Shown here piece by piece: positions 8,001 through 15,644 of a stretch of 64,000 bases of DNA. Below the pieces are notes generated by a model. The model was not told the origin of the DNA. It did not search any database and saw nothing but the letters and a program-made list of their open reading frames with translations. Origin of the DNA: Roseovarius azorensis (GTDB taxonomy: Bacteria > Pseudomonadota > Alphaproteobacteria > Rhodobacterales > Rhodobacteraceae). Numbering within the stretch: position 1 is the first letter of the stretch; every line of letters starts with the position of its first letter. The stretch is from positions 390,914 through 454,913 of the forward strand of contig NZ_FOAG01000002.1 in the NCBI RefSeq assembly GCF_900109455.1. Direction: 5' to 3'. The position numbers and the translations under genes were made by a program.

Positions 8001-9212
8001 ATGGATCCCAGACTCAATCCCTTTGTCCCAAGTGCCGGCGTGCGCCCGCCTGAATTCGCGGGACGGGAAGACTTGGTCGAGCAGGCCTCCATCGCCTTTG
8101 ACAGGATCAAGGCCGGGCTCCATGCAAATTCAATGTTCCTTCTGGGTCTGCGCGGCGTGGGCAAGACGGTCTTGCTCAACGCGCTACACGAGAAAGCCAA
8201 GGCGACAGGGTTTGAAACAATCAAGCTGGAGGTTCCCGATGACTCGGGCGGACATCTGGCGCAACGCCTTGTGCCCGGTTTGTCGGTTGTCTTGCGCCGC
8301 CTCGATCGCATGGCGAATATGGAGCAGAAACTGGGACTTGCGGCAGCGGCACTACGAAATTTCGCAGCCATCTTCAGGGTTGAGTACGATGGTATTTCAA
8401 TGGGGGCTACCCCGGCAACACCCGACGCCGGTAGCGGTGATCTCGAAGCCGATCTGCCCGAGTTGCTTCGGCTGGTAGCCGACGCAGCGGCAGCGCGAGG
8501 CAGCGCCATCGGCATATTTATTGATGAGATCCAGTATCTTTCGAGGCCAGAGTTGTCCGCGCTGGCGCGCGCCTTGCACGAAGCGGCGCAATCGGGCTTC
8601 CGGTTGATCGTGATCGGAGCGGGATTGCCACAGATCGCGGCGCTGGTGGGCGAGGCGAAATCATATGCCGAAAGGCTCTTGCTGTTTCCCGAGGTCGGGC
8701 CACTCGATGACAAAGCCGCGCGCCGCGCGCTGCGCGAACCAGTGGAACGCGCCGGAGTGCGGATCGACACCGGCGCGCTTGACCTGATCATACGCGAGAC
8801 ACAAGGCTATGCCTATTTCCTTCAGACCTGGGGCAAGTTCGCCTGGGACGAAGCCGGGCACGACGGGATAACCGAAGACGACCTGCGCAACGCATCGCCC
8901 GCCATTCTCAACCATCTCGACATGAACTTTTTTCGTGTCCGTTTTGACAGATGTTCCGAACTGGAGCAGCAATACCTGCGTGCCATGGCCGAACTTGGGT
9001 CTGGTCCACATCGCACAGGCGATATTGCGAATGCGCTTGGCACAAACAGCAGTCAGGTCGCCGCAACGCGCAGCAAACTGATCAAGGCAGGTATGATATA
9101 CTCGCAGCGGCATGGCGAGACGGCTTTCACGGTTCCACTCTTTGACCGTTTCATGCTGCGAGCGCTGCCCGAACTCATGCGATACTCGGCAAGGAAAGGT
9201 TCCAGAAAATGA
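8001..9212 (+). CDS. AAA+ ATP-binding protein with winged-helix C-terminus
   Basis: A 403-residue ATPase resembling archaeal-type/Orc1-like AAA proteins scattered through bacteria. After EFAGREDLV (a box I-like region) comes Walker A GLRGVGKT (residues 49-56), Walker B IGIFIDEIQ (170-178) and a sensor stretch LIVIGAGLPQ. The C-terminal part (HRTGDIANALGTNSSQVAATRS and onward) looks like a winged helix. Function unknown; relatives are often mobile-element or DNA-maintenance associated. Its TGA overlaps the polA ATG (ATGA), so polA translation is probably coupled to it. Upstream lies a set of GATAA inverted repeats. Confidence 0.82.
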   Translation: MDPRLNPFVPSAGVRPPEFAGREDLVEQASIAFDRIKAGLHANSMFLLGLRGVGKTVLLNALHEKAKATGFETIKLEVPDDSGGHLAQRLVPGLSVVLRRLDRMANMEQKLGLAAAALRNFAAIFRVEYDGISMGATPATPDAGSGDLEADLPELLRLVADAAAARGSAIGIFIDEIQYLSRPELSALARALHEAAQSGFRLIVIGAGLPQIAALVGEAKSYAERLLLFPEVGPLDDKAARRALREPVERAGVRIDTGALDLIIRETQGYAYFLQTWGKFAWDEAGHDGITEDDLRNASPAILNHLDMNFFRVRFDRCSELEQQYLRAMAELGSGPHRTGDIANALGTNSSQVAATRSKLIKAGMIYSQRHGETAFTVPLFDRFMLRALPELMRYSARKGSRK

Positions 9213-12013
9213 GTTTTGGCAAGGGTTGTCACCTGCACCTGATCGACGGTTCGTCTTTCATCTTTCGCGCCTATCACGCCCTGCCGCCGCTCACCCGCAA
9301 ATCCGACGGCCTGCCCATCGGCGCGGTGTCGGGCTTCTGCAACATGCTGCAACGTTATGTCGAGGGCAACAACGGCCACGACGCGCCGACCCATGTGGCG
9401 GTGATCTTTGACAAGGGCAGCCACACCTTTCGCAACGATCTCTACGACGCCTACAAAGCCAACCGAGAGGCGATGCCGGAGGATCTGCGCCCGCAGATTC
9501 CGCTGACCCGCGAGGCGACCCGCGCCTTCAACATCGCCTGCGAGGAAATCGAGGGGTTCGAGGCAGACGACATCATCGCCACGCTCGCCTGTCAGGCGCG
9601 CGATCTGGGCGGGCGGGTCACGATCATCTCGTCGGACAAGGATCTGATGCAGCTCGTGGGCGGCGGGGTCGAGATGTTCGACGCGATGAAGAACCGCCGC
9701 ATCGACGCGGACGGGGTGCGCGAGAAATTCGGCGTGGACCCGTCCCGCGTCGTCGATGTGCAGGCGCTCGCCGGCGACAGTGTTGACAATATCCCCGGCG
9801 CACCGGGGATCGGTGTGAAAACCGCCGCGCTGCTGATCAACGAATTCGGCTCGCTCGAGGAACTGCTCGACCGCGCCGATGAGATCAAGCAGCCCAAACG
9901 CCGCGACACGCTGATCGAAAAGCGCGACCAGATCGAGATGTCCAGGCGTCTGGTGCAACTCGATTGCAACACGCCTCTGGACTTCACCCTCGACGACCTC
10001 GAAGTGCGTGATCCCGACCCCGACACGCTGCTCGATTTCCTCGCCCGAATGGAATTCCGCACCCTGTCGAAACGCATCGCCGATGCGCTGGGCAAGGAAC
10101 CGCCCGTCATCCCGGAGCCGTCAGCGCCGTCAGCCGGGGACACCACGGAAAAATCCCCGGATTGGCCCGCAATAGACCCTGAATCCTACGAACACATCCG
10201 CGACATGACCGCGCTTGAGACATGGATCGCCCGCATCCGCGCGCAGGGCTATGTTGCACTCGATACCGAAACCACCTCGCTCAATGAAATGCAGGCCGAT
10301 CTGGTGGGGATCTCTCTCGCCACCGCCCCCGGTCGGGCCTGCTATATCCCGCTCGCACACAAGGACGGCGCCGCCGACGATCTCTTTGGTTCCGACACGC
10401 TGGCCGAGGGGCAGTTGCCGCTCAACGACGCCCTCGCCACCCTGAAACCGATCCTTGAGGATGACGCCATCCTCAAGATCGGCCAGAACATGAAATACGA
10501 CGCCAAGATCCTTGCCCGCCACGGCCTCAACATCACCCCTATCGACGACACGATGCTGATGTCCTACGCACTGCATTCCGGCCTGCACGGGCACGGCATG
10601 GACACGCTCTCGGAACGCTACCTGAACCACAGCCCGATCCCGATCAAGTCGCTGCTGGGTTCCGGCAAATCCGCCATCACCTTTGACCGTGTCGCCATTG
10701 ACGACGCGGTGAAATACGCCGCCGAAGACGCCGACATCACCCTGCGCCTCTGGCTCACCTTTCGCCCGCAACTGCACCGCGCCCGCGTCACCACCGTCTA
10801 TGAAACGCTGGAGCGTCCCCTCGTCCCGGTTCTGGCGCAGATGGAACGCCACGGCGTCAAGGTGGACCGTGACACGCTGCGCGCCATGTCGGGCAAGTTC
10901 GCGCAGAAAATGGCGGCGTTGGAATCCGAGATCCACCACCTCGCGGGCCGCACCTTCAACGTGGGCAGCCCCAAGCAGCTGGGCGAGATCCTGTTTGACG
11001 AAATGGCTCTCGCGGGCGGCGAAAAGGGCAAGACCGGCGCCTATGCCACCGGCGCCGACGTGCTGGAGGATCTCGCGACAGAGCACGAACTGCCCGCCCG
11101 CGTGCTTGACTGGCGACAACTCAGCAAACTCAAATCCACCTACACGGATGCCTTGCAGGACCATATCGACCCGGATACGGGCCGCGTGCATACATCCTAT
11201 GTGCAGACCGGCGCCAACACCGGCCGCCTCGCCTCGACCGATCCCAACCTTCAGAACATCCCCGTGCGCACCGAAGAGGGCCGCCGCATCCGCGAGGCGT
11301 TCATCGCCGAACCCGGCAACCGCCTTGTCAGTCTCGATTATAGCCAGATCGAGCTGCGCATCCTCGCCCATGTGGCGGGCATCGACGCGCTCAAACAGGC
11401 ATTCCGCGACGGTCACGACATCCACGCCATGACAGCAAGCGAGATGTTCAGCGTGCCGATGGACCAGATGACCCCCGAAATCCGCCGCCAGGCCAAGGCG
11501 ATCAATTTCGGGGTGATCTACGGCATCTCGGGCTTTGGCCTCGCGCGCAACCTGCGTATTCCCCGGGCAGAGGCGCAGGGCTTCATCGACCGCTATTTCG
11601 AACGCTTCCCCGGCATCAGGGGCTATATGGACGACACCATCGCCTTTGCCAAAGAACACGGGTTCGTGCAGACCCTGTTCGGGCGGAAAATCCACACCCC
11701 AGAGATCGCCGCCAAGGGCCCCCGCGCCGGTTTCGCCCGCCGCGCCGCGATCAACGCCCCCATCCAGGGCACCGCCGCCGACATCATCCGCCGCGCCATG
11801 ATCCGCATGCCGGCGGCGATCGAGGGGCTGCCAGCCAGGATGCTGCTACAGGTCCACGATGAACTGATCTTCGAGGTGGCCGAGGACGCGGTAGACCGCG
11901 TGATCGACGCGGCGCGAGAGGTCATGCAAGGCGCCGCCCACCCCGCCATCCACCTCGACGTGCCGCTGGTGGTCGACGCCGGACAAGGCGCGAACTGGGC
12001 GGAGGCGCATTGA
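9209..12013 (+). CDS. polA: DNA polymerase I
   Basis: A 934-residue family A polymerase for gap filling and Okazaki primer removal. The N-terminal 5'-3' exonuclease begins LHLIDGSSFIFRAYHALPP. The central 3'-5' exonuclease retains its acidic motif in ALDTETTSLNEM, so proofreading looks intact. Polymerase motif A (LVSLDYSQIELRIL, near 705), the O-helix (RRQAKAINFGVIYGISGFG, near 758) and motif C (QVHDELIFEV, near 880) are complete. The ATG at 9209 overlaps the stop of the preceding ATPase gene, an unusual arrangement for polA. Confidence 0.98.
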   Translation: MSFGKGCHLHLIDGSSFIFRAYHALPPLTRKSDGLPIGAVSGFCNMLQRYVEGNNGHDAPTHVAVIFDKGSHTFRNDLYDAYKANREAMPEDLRPQIPLTREATRAFNIACEEIEGFEADDIIATLACQARDLGGRVTIISSDKDLMQLVGGGVEMFDAMKNRRIDADGVREKFGVDPSRVVDVQALAGDSVDNIPGAPGIGVKTAALLINEFGSLEELLDRADEIKQPKRRDTLIEKRDQIEMSRRLVQLDCNTPLDFTLDDLEVRDPDPDTLLDFLARMEFRTLSKRIADALGKEPPVIPEPSAPSAGDTTEKSPDWPAIDPESYEHIRDMTALETWIARIRAQGYVALDTETTSLNEMQADLVGISLATAPGRACYIPLAHKDGAADDLFGSDTLAEGQLPLNDALATLKPILEDDAILKIGQNMKYDAKILARHGLNITPIDDTMLMSYALHSGLHGHGMDTLSERYLNHSPIPIKSLLGSGKSAITFDRVAIDDAVKYAAEDADITLRLWLTFRPQLHRARVTTVYETLERPLVPVLAQMERHGVKVDRDTLRAMSGKFAQKMAALESEIHHLAGRTFNVGSPKQLGEILFDEMALAGGEKGKTGAYATGADVLEDLATEHELPARVLDWRQLSKLKSTYTDALQDHIDPDTGRVHTSYVQTGANTGRLASTDPNLQNIPVRTEEGRRIREAFIAEPGNRLVSLDYSQIELRILAHVAGIDALKQAFRDGHDIHAMTASEMFSVPMDQMTPEIRRQAKAINFGVIYGISGFGLARNLRIPRAEAQGFIDRYFERFPGIRGYMDDTIAFAKEHGFVQTLFGRKIHTPEIAAKGPRAGFARRAAINAPIQGTAADIIRRAMIRMPAAIEGLPARMLLQVHDELIFEVAEDAVDRVIDAAREVMQGAAHPAIHLDVPLVVDAGQGANWAEAH

Positions 12014-12046
12014 AGGGGGGATGCCCGCAAGCCTTAGTTGTAGTCG

Positions 12047-12535
12047 CTACTCGACATCTGCTGACTTCGCACATTCGCTCATGGGCAGCGCGTCAGCGGT
12101 CGCTTTCGTGAGGTATTCGCACCACACCTCATTCGAGAGACGCTCAAGCAGCAGCGCGTCTTCAGGTGCAATGCCATAGATACCGGCATGCGCCGCATTG
12201 TCATCTTCGGGGAGATAGATTGCGCGACCGCGACGGCCCCTGTCTTCGATCGCGGCCAGCACCTCGGGTGTGTTCGCCACGCAGAAGCATGCTTTCGGTT
12301 TTACGTTGATGTTGCTGGCGCGAATTGCCTCAACAGAACAGCGGATTTGCTCGTTGGCAGAGCCGTTGAAGTACTCGCACCAAGTAACAGAAAGGTAGTC
12401 TTCGCTCTCCCGCTGCGCGAAGGCATTCGGATAAGGACGCAGGAAGTTGTCATGCTCGTCCTTATCCATCCTGCCGAACGGTACGTAGCGCACCACGCGG
12501 CTGGGCATCGGAATATCGTCGCCGTCAGCCGTCAA
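12047..12535 (-). CDS. Hypothetical protein, third gene of TIGR04255 cassette
   Basis: About 162 residues, not assignable to a named domain. Visible features are VRYVPFGRMDKDEHDNFLR near the N-terminus, then RESEDYLSVTWCEYFNGS, four cysteines scattered along the chain and an acidic C-terminus. The TTG at 12535 is preferred because AGAGG lies six bases upstream and it overlaps the end of the previous gene; ATG 12508 is an alternative without a clear ribosome site. Last gene of a three-gene operon; converges on polA with 33 bases between. Confidence 0.65.
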   Translation of the reverse strand: MTADGDDIPMPSRVVRYVPFGRMDKDEHDNFLRPYPNAFAQRESEDYLSVTWCEYFNGSANEQIRCSVEAIRASNINVKPKACFCVANTPEVLAAIEDRGRRGRAIYLPEDDNAAHAGIYGIAPEDALLLERLSNEVWCEYLTKATADALPMSECAKSADVE

Positions 12536-13103
12536 ACCAGACCTCTGGATTGAAAGGCGCAAGGACATCGCGGACACGCTCGGGACGGGTCGGGTCGAAA
12601 GCAGCACGCTCGATTTCTCCATCGTCCAATCGTCGCGACAGGACCATGCTGACTTTCCCGCTTGGAAGACATTCAATTATGAGTCGATTGTCTCCGACGC
12701 TCCACGATGCCGTTACCGAGCCACGCCCGTTGGTGCCAATGCCCGGACGCCGTTTCGTGCGGGTATGCCTAAGCGTGTCAATGAACGCGGTCAGTGCATC
12801 CGGGCTCACGAGGTCATCGTCGTCTTCCCACGCGTCCTCGTCCATCATGTTTGCAAACTGCCGGTTCAAGCCGACGGCAAACCCCCGAGGCAGGTGCATT
12901 GATACCTTGGAGATGGCATCCTGAACAAATCTGAGATGCTTCTCCAACGGGGTCAGATCTGGGGAAGACCGGGAGTCCTGCGCTTCGCCTCGGCTTGCGC
13001 CGACCACCTGTCCAAGCTGTCCAAAGAAGTGATTGATGTTGTCATAAGCCCTTCCGGGTTCCAGCGTTCCGCGAGGGAGAATTCCGGTATCGACGTATGT
13101 CAT
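12525..13103 (-). CDS. Hypothetical protein, second gene of TIGR04255 cassette
   Basis: About 192 residues with no domain I recognise. It has an acidic run EDAWEDDDDLVS in the middle and a C-terminal half rich in beta-type sequence (VTASWSVGDNRLIIECLPSG). No signal peptide or membrane segment. The ATG at 13103 overlaps the stop of the TIGR04255 gene (ATGA) and has GGAGG upstream; longer in-frame starts to 13148 would intrude on that gene. Translational coupling on both sides suggests the three proteins are made together, perhaps as a complex. Confidence 0.65.
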   Translation of the reverse strand: MTYVDTGILPRGTLEPGRAYDNINHFFGQLGQVVGASRGEAQDSRSSPDLTPLEKHLRFVQDAISKVSMHLPRGFAVGLNRQFANMMDEDAWEDDDDLVSPDALTAFIDTLRHTRTKRRPGIGTNGRGSVTASWSVGDNRLIIECLPSGKVSMVLSRRLDDGEIERAAFDPTRPERVRDVLAPFNPEVWFDG

Positions 13104-13831
13104 TCCTCCACACCTCCAAACAGTTGTCTCGTTTTCTCGGTGATGCACTTCTGGAATATATCGTTCTTCTCGATCCGCATTTCACCCAGCATGTGCATCA
13201 ATTTTTCACCCGTGGCCGGTATGGGTTCTCGCGTGAAAACGTCGATATCCAGCAATATGGCCGAATGTTCAGGCAAAGGGGATGCCGTTGTCGCAAGGAC
13301 GAGCGCGTAATGAAGCCCCTCTGTATCAGACGGTTTCACCACTCTCATCTGGAATTCTTCAATGATTCCTCGATCAAGGCGGGGACCGTCGAACTTGACC
13401 GTCAGATACTCATCAGTGTCGATTTTCGGCTCGGGTATGTCGATGCGGTTGACGAACCGTAGTCCTACCCTGGAAAACTCGGTGACATCGAGGGCGGTAA
13501 CTGTCGGAGTGAGTAAAGCCAATGCCTTTTCAGAGAAACTCTCCCATCGGTCATATGGCGCGCGTTGCACGAAGACAAACTTCTGTTCCTCGAGGAAGAC
13601 GATTTCCGATCCGTCACGTAGCGTGACTTCAAAGCCGAGTTGCCTCTGGTTATGCGAAATAGCGTTTTCGTCAGGTTTGAAGGCTGTTTCGAACTGGATA
13701 CGTGGCTTTGGTGCCTGAAAGCCCTCAAAAATTGAAAGCCCCAGCACGGCTTTGAGCTCGTCCAGAGATTTTTTGGACGTCCACCGAAACTCAAGCACGG
13801 CCTCTAAAATGGGCGCCTTCTTGTAGCGCAA
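13100..13831 (-). CDS. TIGR04255 family protein
   Basis: A 243-residue protein of the sporadically distributed TIGR04255 family. Its N-terminus (YKKAPILEAVLEFRW) and central SRVGLRFVNRIDIP are the parts that identify it. Predominantly alternating beta-type sequence, no signal peptide. The family has no established function; members sit in variable, island-like loci, often with small unknown neighbours as here. Start is TTG at 13831, with GGGAGG just upstream; no ATG fits. First gene of the operon, preceded by an AT-rich region with an inverted repeat. Confidence 0.78.
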   Translation of the reverse strand: MRYKKAPILEAVLEFRWTSKKSLDELKAVLGLSIFEGFQAPKPRIQFETAFKPDENAISHNQRQLGFEVTLRDGSEIVFLEEQKFVFVQRAPYDRWESFSEKALALLTPTVTALDVTEFSRVGLRFVNRIDIPEPKIDTDEYLTVKFDGPRLDRGIIEEFQMRVVKPSDTEGLHYALVLATTASPLPEHSAILLDIDVFTREPIPATGEKLMHMLGEMRIEKNDIFQKCITEKTRQLFGGVEE

Positions 13832-13888
13832 TTAGCCCTCCCGGCGGCTAAGATCAGGATTGCAACAACTTCCCGTAAGACCTTACCA

Positions 13889-13916
13889 TTGAATCAAAAA
13901 ATACATTCCGATTCAA
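13889..13916. promoter_or_regulatory. Inverted repeat TTGAATC-N14-GATTCAA before TIGR04255 operon
   Basis: A perfect seven-base inverted repeat with 14-base spacing in the AT-rich gap between the TIGR04255 operon and the orphan antitoxin gene. A partial copy (ATCGAATCAA) lies near 13980. The spacing suits a dimeric repressor. No regulator gene is adjacent except the Phd/YefM antitoxin, a DNA-binding family. The rest of 13832-14076 shows no gene. Confidence 0.5.
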
Positions 13917-14076
13917 CAAGATAAAACGATTCCCGCTCAATGGTTTGACCTTGGGCCGTCTTCTTCGTATCAGCATTTTGATCGAATCAACTTATGCGAG
14001 CATTCGGCTGCAAGCGCGGTTGCTTTGATTTGATATAGGACGGGCATCTGCTCGCACCAACCTGCTCGTAGCCCCC

Positions 14077-14316
14077 TCACCGCATCTTCTCCTTCATCAC
14101 CCGCATCCGCTCCATCGCCTCCCTGTGCCGCCGCTCCAGCTCCCACGGGCTGCGCGCCGCCACTTCTTCCAGCGCGTTGAAGTCCTCGCGGCAGACCAGT
14201 GCGGCCACCTCTTTCCCGTGCCGGTAGATCAGCACCCGGTCGCCGGTCTTCATCACATGGTCCAGATAGGTGCGGAAATTGGCGCGGATCTCGCGGCTGT
14301 TGACGTTGTGAAACAT
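14077..14316 (-). CDS. Phd/YefM family antitoxin, no partner toxin seen
   Basis: A 79-residue protein. The N-terminus (MFHNVNSREIRANFRTYLDHV) fits the Phd/YefM DNA-binding fold, followed by DRVLIYRHGKEVAALVCRED, a typical Phd core, and a basic helical tail that would wrap a toxin. ATG 14316 has GGAG ten bases upstream. Neither side encodes a RelE/Doc/PIN-type toxin: downstream lies only the non-coding AT-rich gap. It is either a solitary regulator or the remnant of a toxin-antitoxin pair. Confidence 0.75.
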   Translation of the reverse strand: MFHNVNSREIRANFRTYLDHVMKTGDRVLIYRHGKEVAALVCREDFNALEEVAARSPWELERRHREAMERMRVMKEKMR

Positions 14317-14473
14317 GGGGCACATTCTCCGGGGCATCTGCGGGCTGACCTGACCCTGCCCCATCCCGGTTAACGCCGCCTTGCCGCCCCGTGCGCGCCC
14401 GTTCCGTCACCCTGAGGCCTGCGTATACAACCCGCGTCCGCGCCGCACATGTTGCACGCGGCCCGGTGCCGGA

Positions 14474-14923
14474 TCAGCCCGGCAGGGATCCCGTCAGGAC
14501 ATACCTCAGAATATCCACAACCTGCGCCGGTTCCCGCGCCACGGCAAGGGCGGCGGCATCCACCTCCTTGAGCGCGTGATCGTGCTCGGGCTGTTGCAGG
14601 ATGATCAGCGATTTGCCCAGTGCGGCGGCATAACCCGCATCAAAGGCCGCATTCCACTGCCGGTATTTCTCGCCGAACCGCACCACCACGATATCGGCCC
14701 CGGCGATCCCCTTGCGGGTGCGGATCGCATTGACCATCGCCCCCTTGTGGTCGTGCCAGTACTTGTCCGGCTCCGCCCCGAGGATCGCAACGCCGCAATC
14801 ATCACTCGCCGCGTGATCCGTCACCGGGCTGGCAAAGGTAACGTCAAGTCCTTTTGCTCCTTCAATAATTTTCTCGCGCCAGTCGGTGTGGATTTCCCCG
14901 GACAGATAGACATTCAGCGGCAT
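14474..14923 (-). CDS. YtoQ family protein
   Basis: A 149-residue member of the YtoQ family, related in fold to nucleoside 2-deoxyribosyltransferases. MPLNVYLSGEIHTDWREKI at the N-terminus and GADIVVVRFGEKYRQWNAAFDAGYAAAL in the C-terminal half are characteristic. Enzymatic activity is not established. The ATG at 14923 has GGAG upstream and lies just inside the end of the phosphoribosyltransferase gene, so the two form an overlapping pair, both from families that handle ribosyl-linked compounds. Confidence 0.85.
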   Translation of the reverse strand: MPLNVYLSGEIHTDWREKIIEGAKGLDVTFASPVTDHAASDDCGVAILGAEPDKYWHDHKGAMVNAIRTRKGIAGADIVVVRFGEKYRQWNAAFDAGYAAALGKSLIILQQPEHDHALKEVDAAALAVAREPAQVVDILRYVLTGSLPG

Positions 14924-14937
14924 GGCTGGCTCCTTTC

Positions 14938-15588
14938 TCATTCCTCGGTGTCGCGCGGGGCCCCGGCCATCATCCGGGTCACGGCATCGTCCGGCACCTG
15001 ATCGAACTGCCGGTAATGCAGCCCCACCGCCCGGAAATAGCGCGGCACATGCGGACAGACAACCGCATCCACCAGATCGCGCAGCGCCTCCAGCGTGTCC
15101 TCCGCCGCCACCGGCACCGCCAGCACGATCCGCCGCGGACGCCGGTCCCGCAGCGCCATCAACGCGGCGCGCATCGTGGCCCCGGTGGCGATTCCGTCAT
15201 CCACCACCACCGCATCGCGCCCGGCCACAGACACCGGCACACGCTCTCCCAGCCAACGCGTCCGCCGCTCCGCCAGTTCCGCCCGCTTTGCGGAAACGGC
15301 GTCAGCAAGGTCGTCATGGCCCAGGCCAAACGCCTCCAGAATCCGCGCATTGAAGTGGATATGTTCCGGCGGGCCATCGACAATCGCCCCCGCCGCCAGC
15401 TCCGGCTGGCCCGGCACCCCGATCTTGCGCACGAGGATCAGGTCCAGCGGCGCATTCAGGGCATGGGCAATCGGCAGGGCCACCGGCACCCCGCCGCGCG
15501 GTAATGCCAGCACGACCGGATGCTCCAGCGCCATGCTCTGCAATTCCTGCGCCAGTCGCACCCCGGCCTCTGTGCGGTCCTGATACAT
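14938..15588 (-). CDS. Phosphoribosyltransferase family protein
   Basis: A 216-residue type I PRTase. VVLALPRGGVPVALPIA near the N-terminus and the PRPP loop AVVVDDGIATGATMRAAL identify it. The PRGGVPV element and LILVRKIGVPGQPELAAGAI are typical of the group often annotated as putative phosphoribosyl transferase in aerobic proteobacteria. Substrate unknown. ATG 15588 is chosen for its GGGGAGG ribosome site. It leads the pair with ytoQ. Confidence 0.88.
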   Translation of the reverse strand: MYQDRTEAGVRLAQELQSMALEHPVVLALPRGGVPVALPIAHALNAPLDLILVRKIGVPGQPELAAGAIVDGPPEHIHFNARILEAFGLGHDDLADAVSAKRAELAERRTRWLGERVPVSVAGRDAVVVDDGIATGATMRAALMALRDRRPRRIVLAVPVAAEDTLEALRDLVDAVVCPHVPRYFRAVGLHYRQFDQVPDDAVTRMMAGAPRDTEE

Positions 15589-15644
15589 CGCGGCCTCCCC
15601 GTGAACAGGATACCGCAAACTGTGCCGTCGGCGTAGGCCGAGCT

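Noticed and set aside
10130..11695. 521-residue minus-strand open frame
   Set aside because: Antisense to the polA polymerase domain; no recognisable motif.
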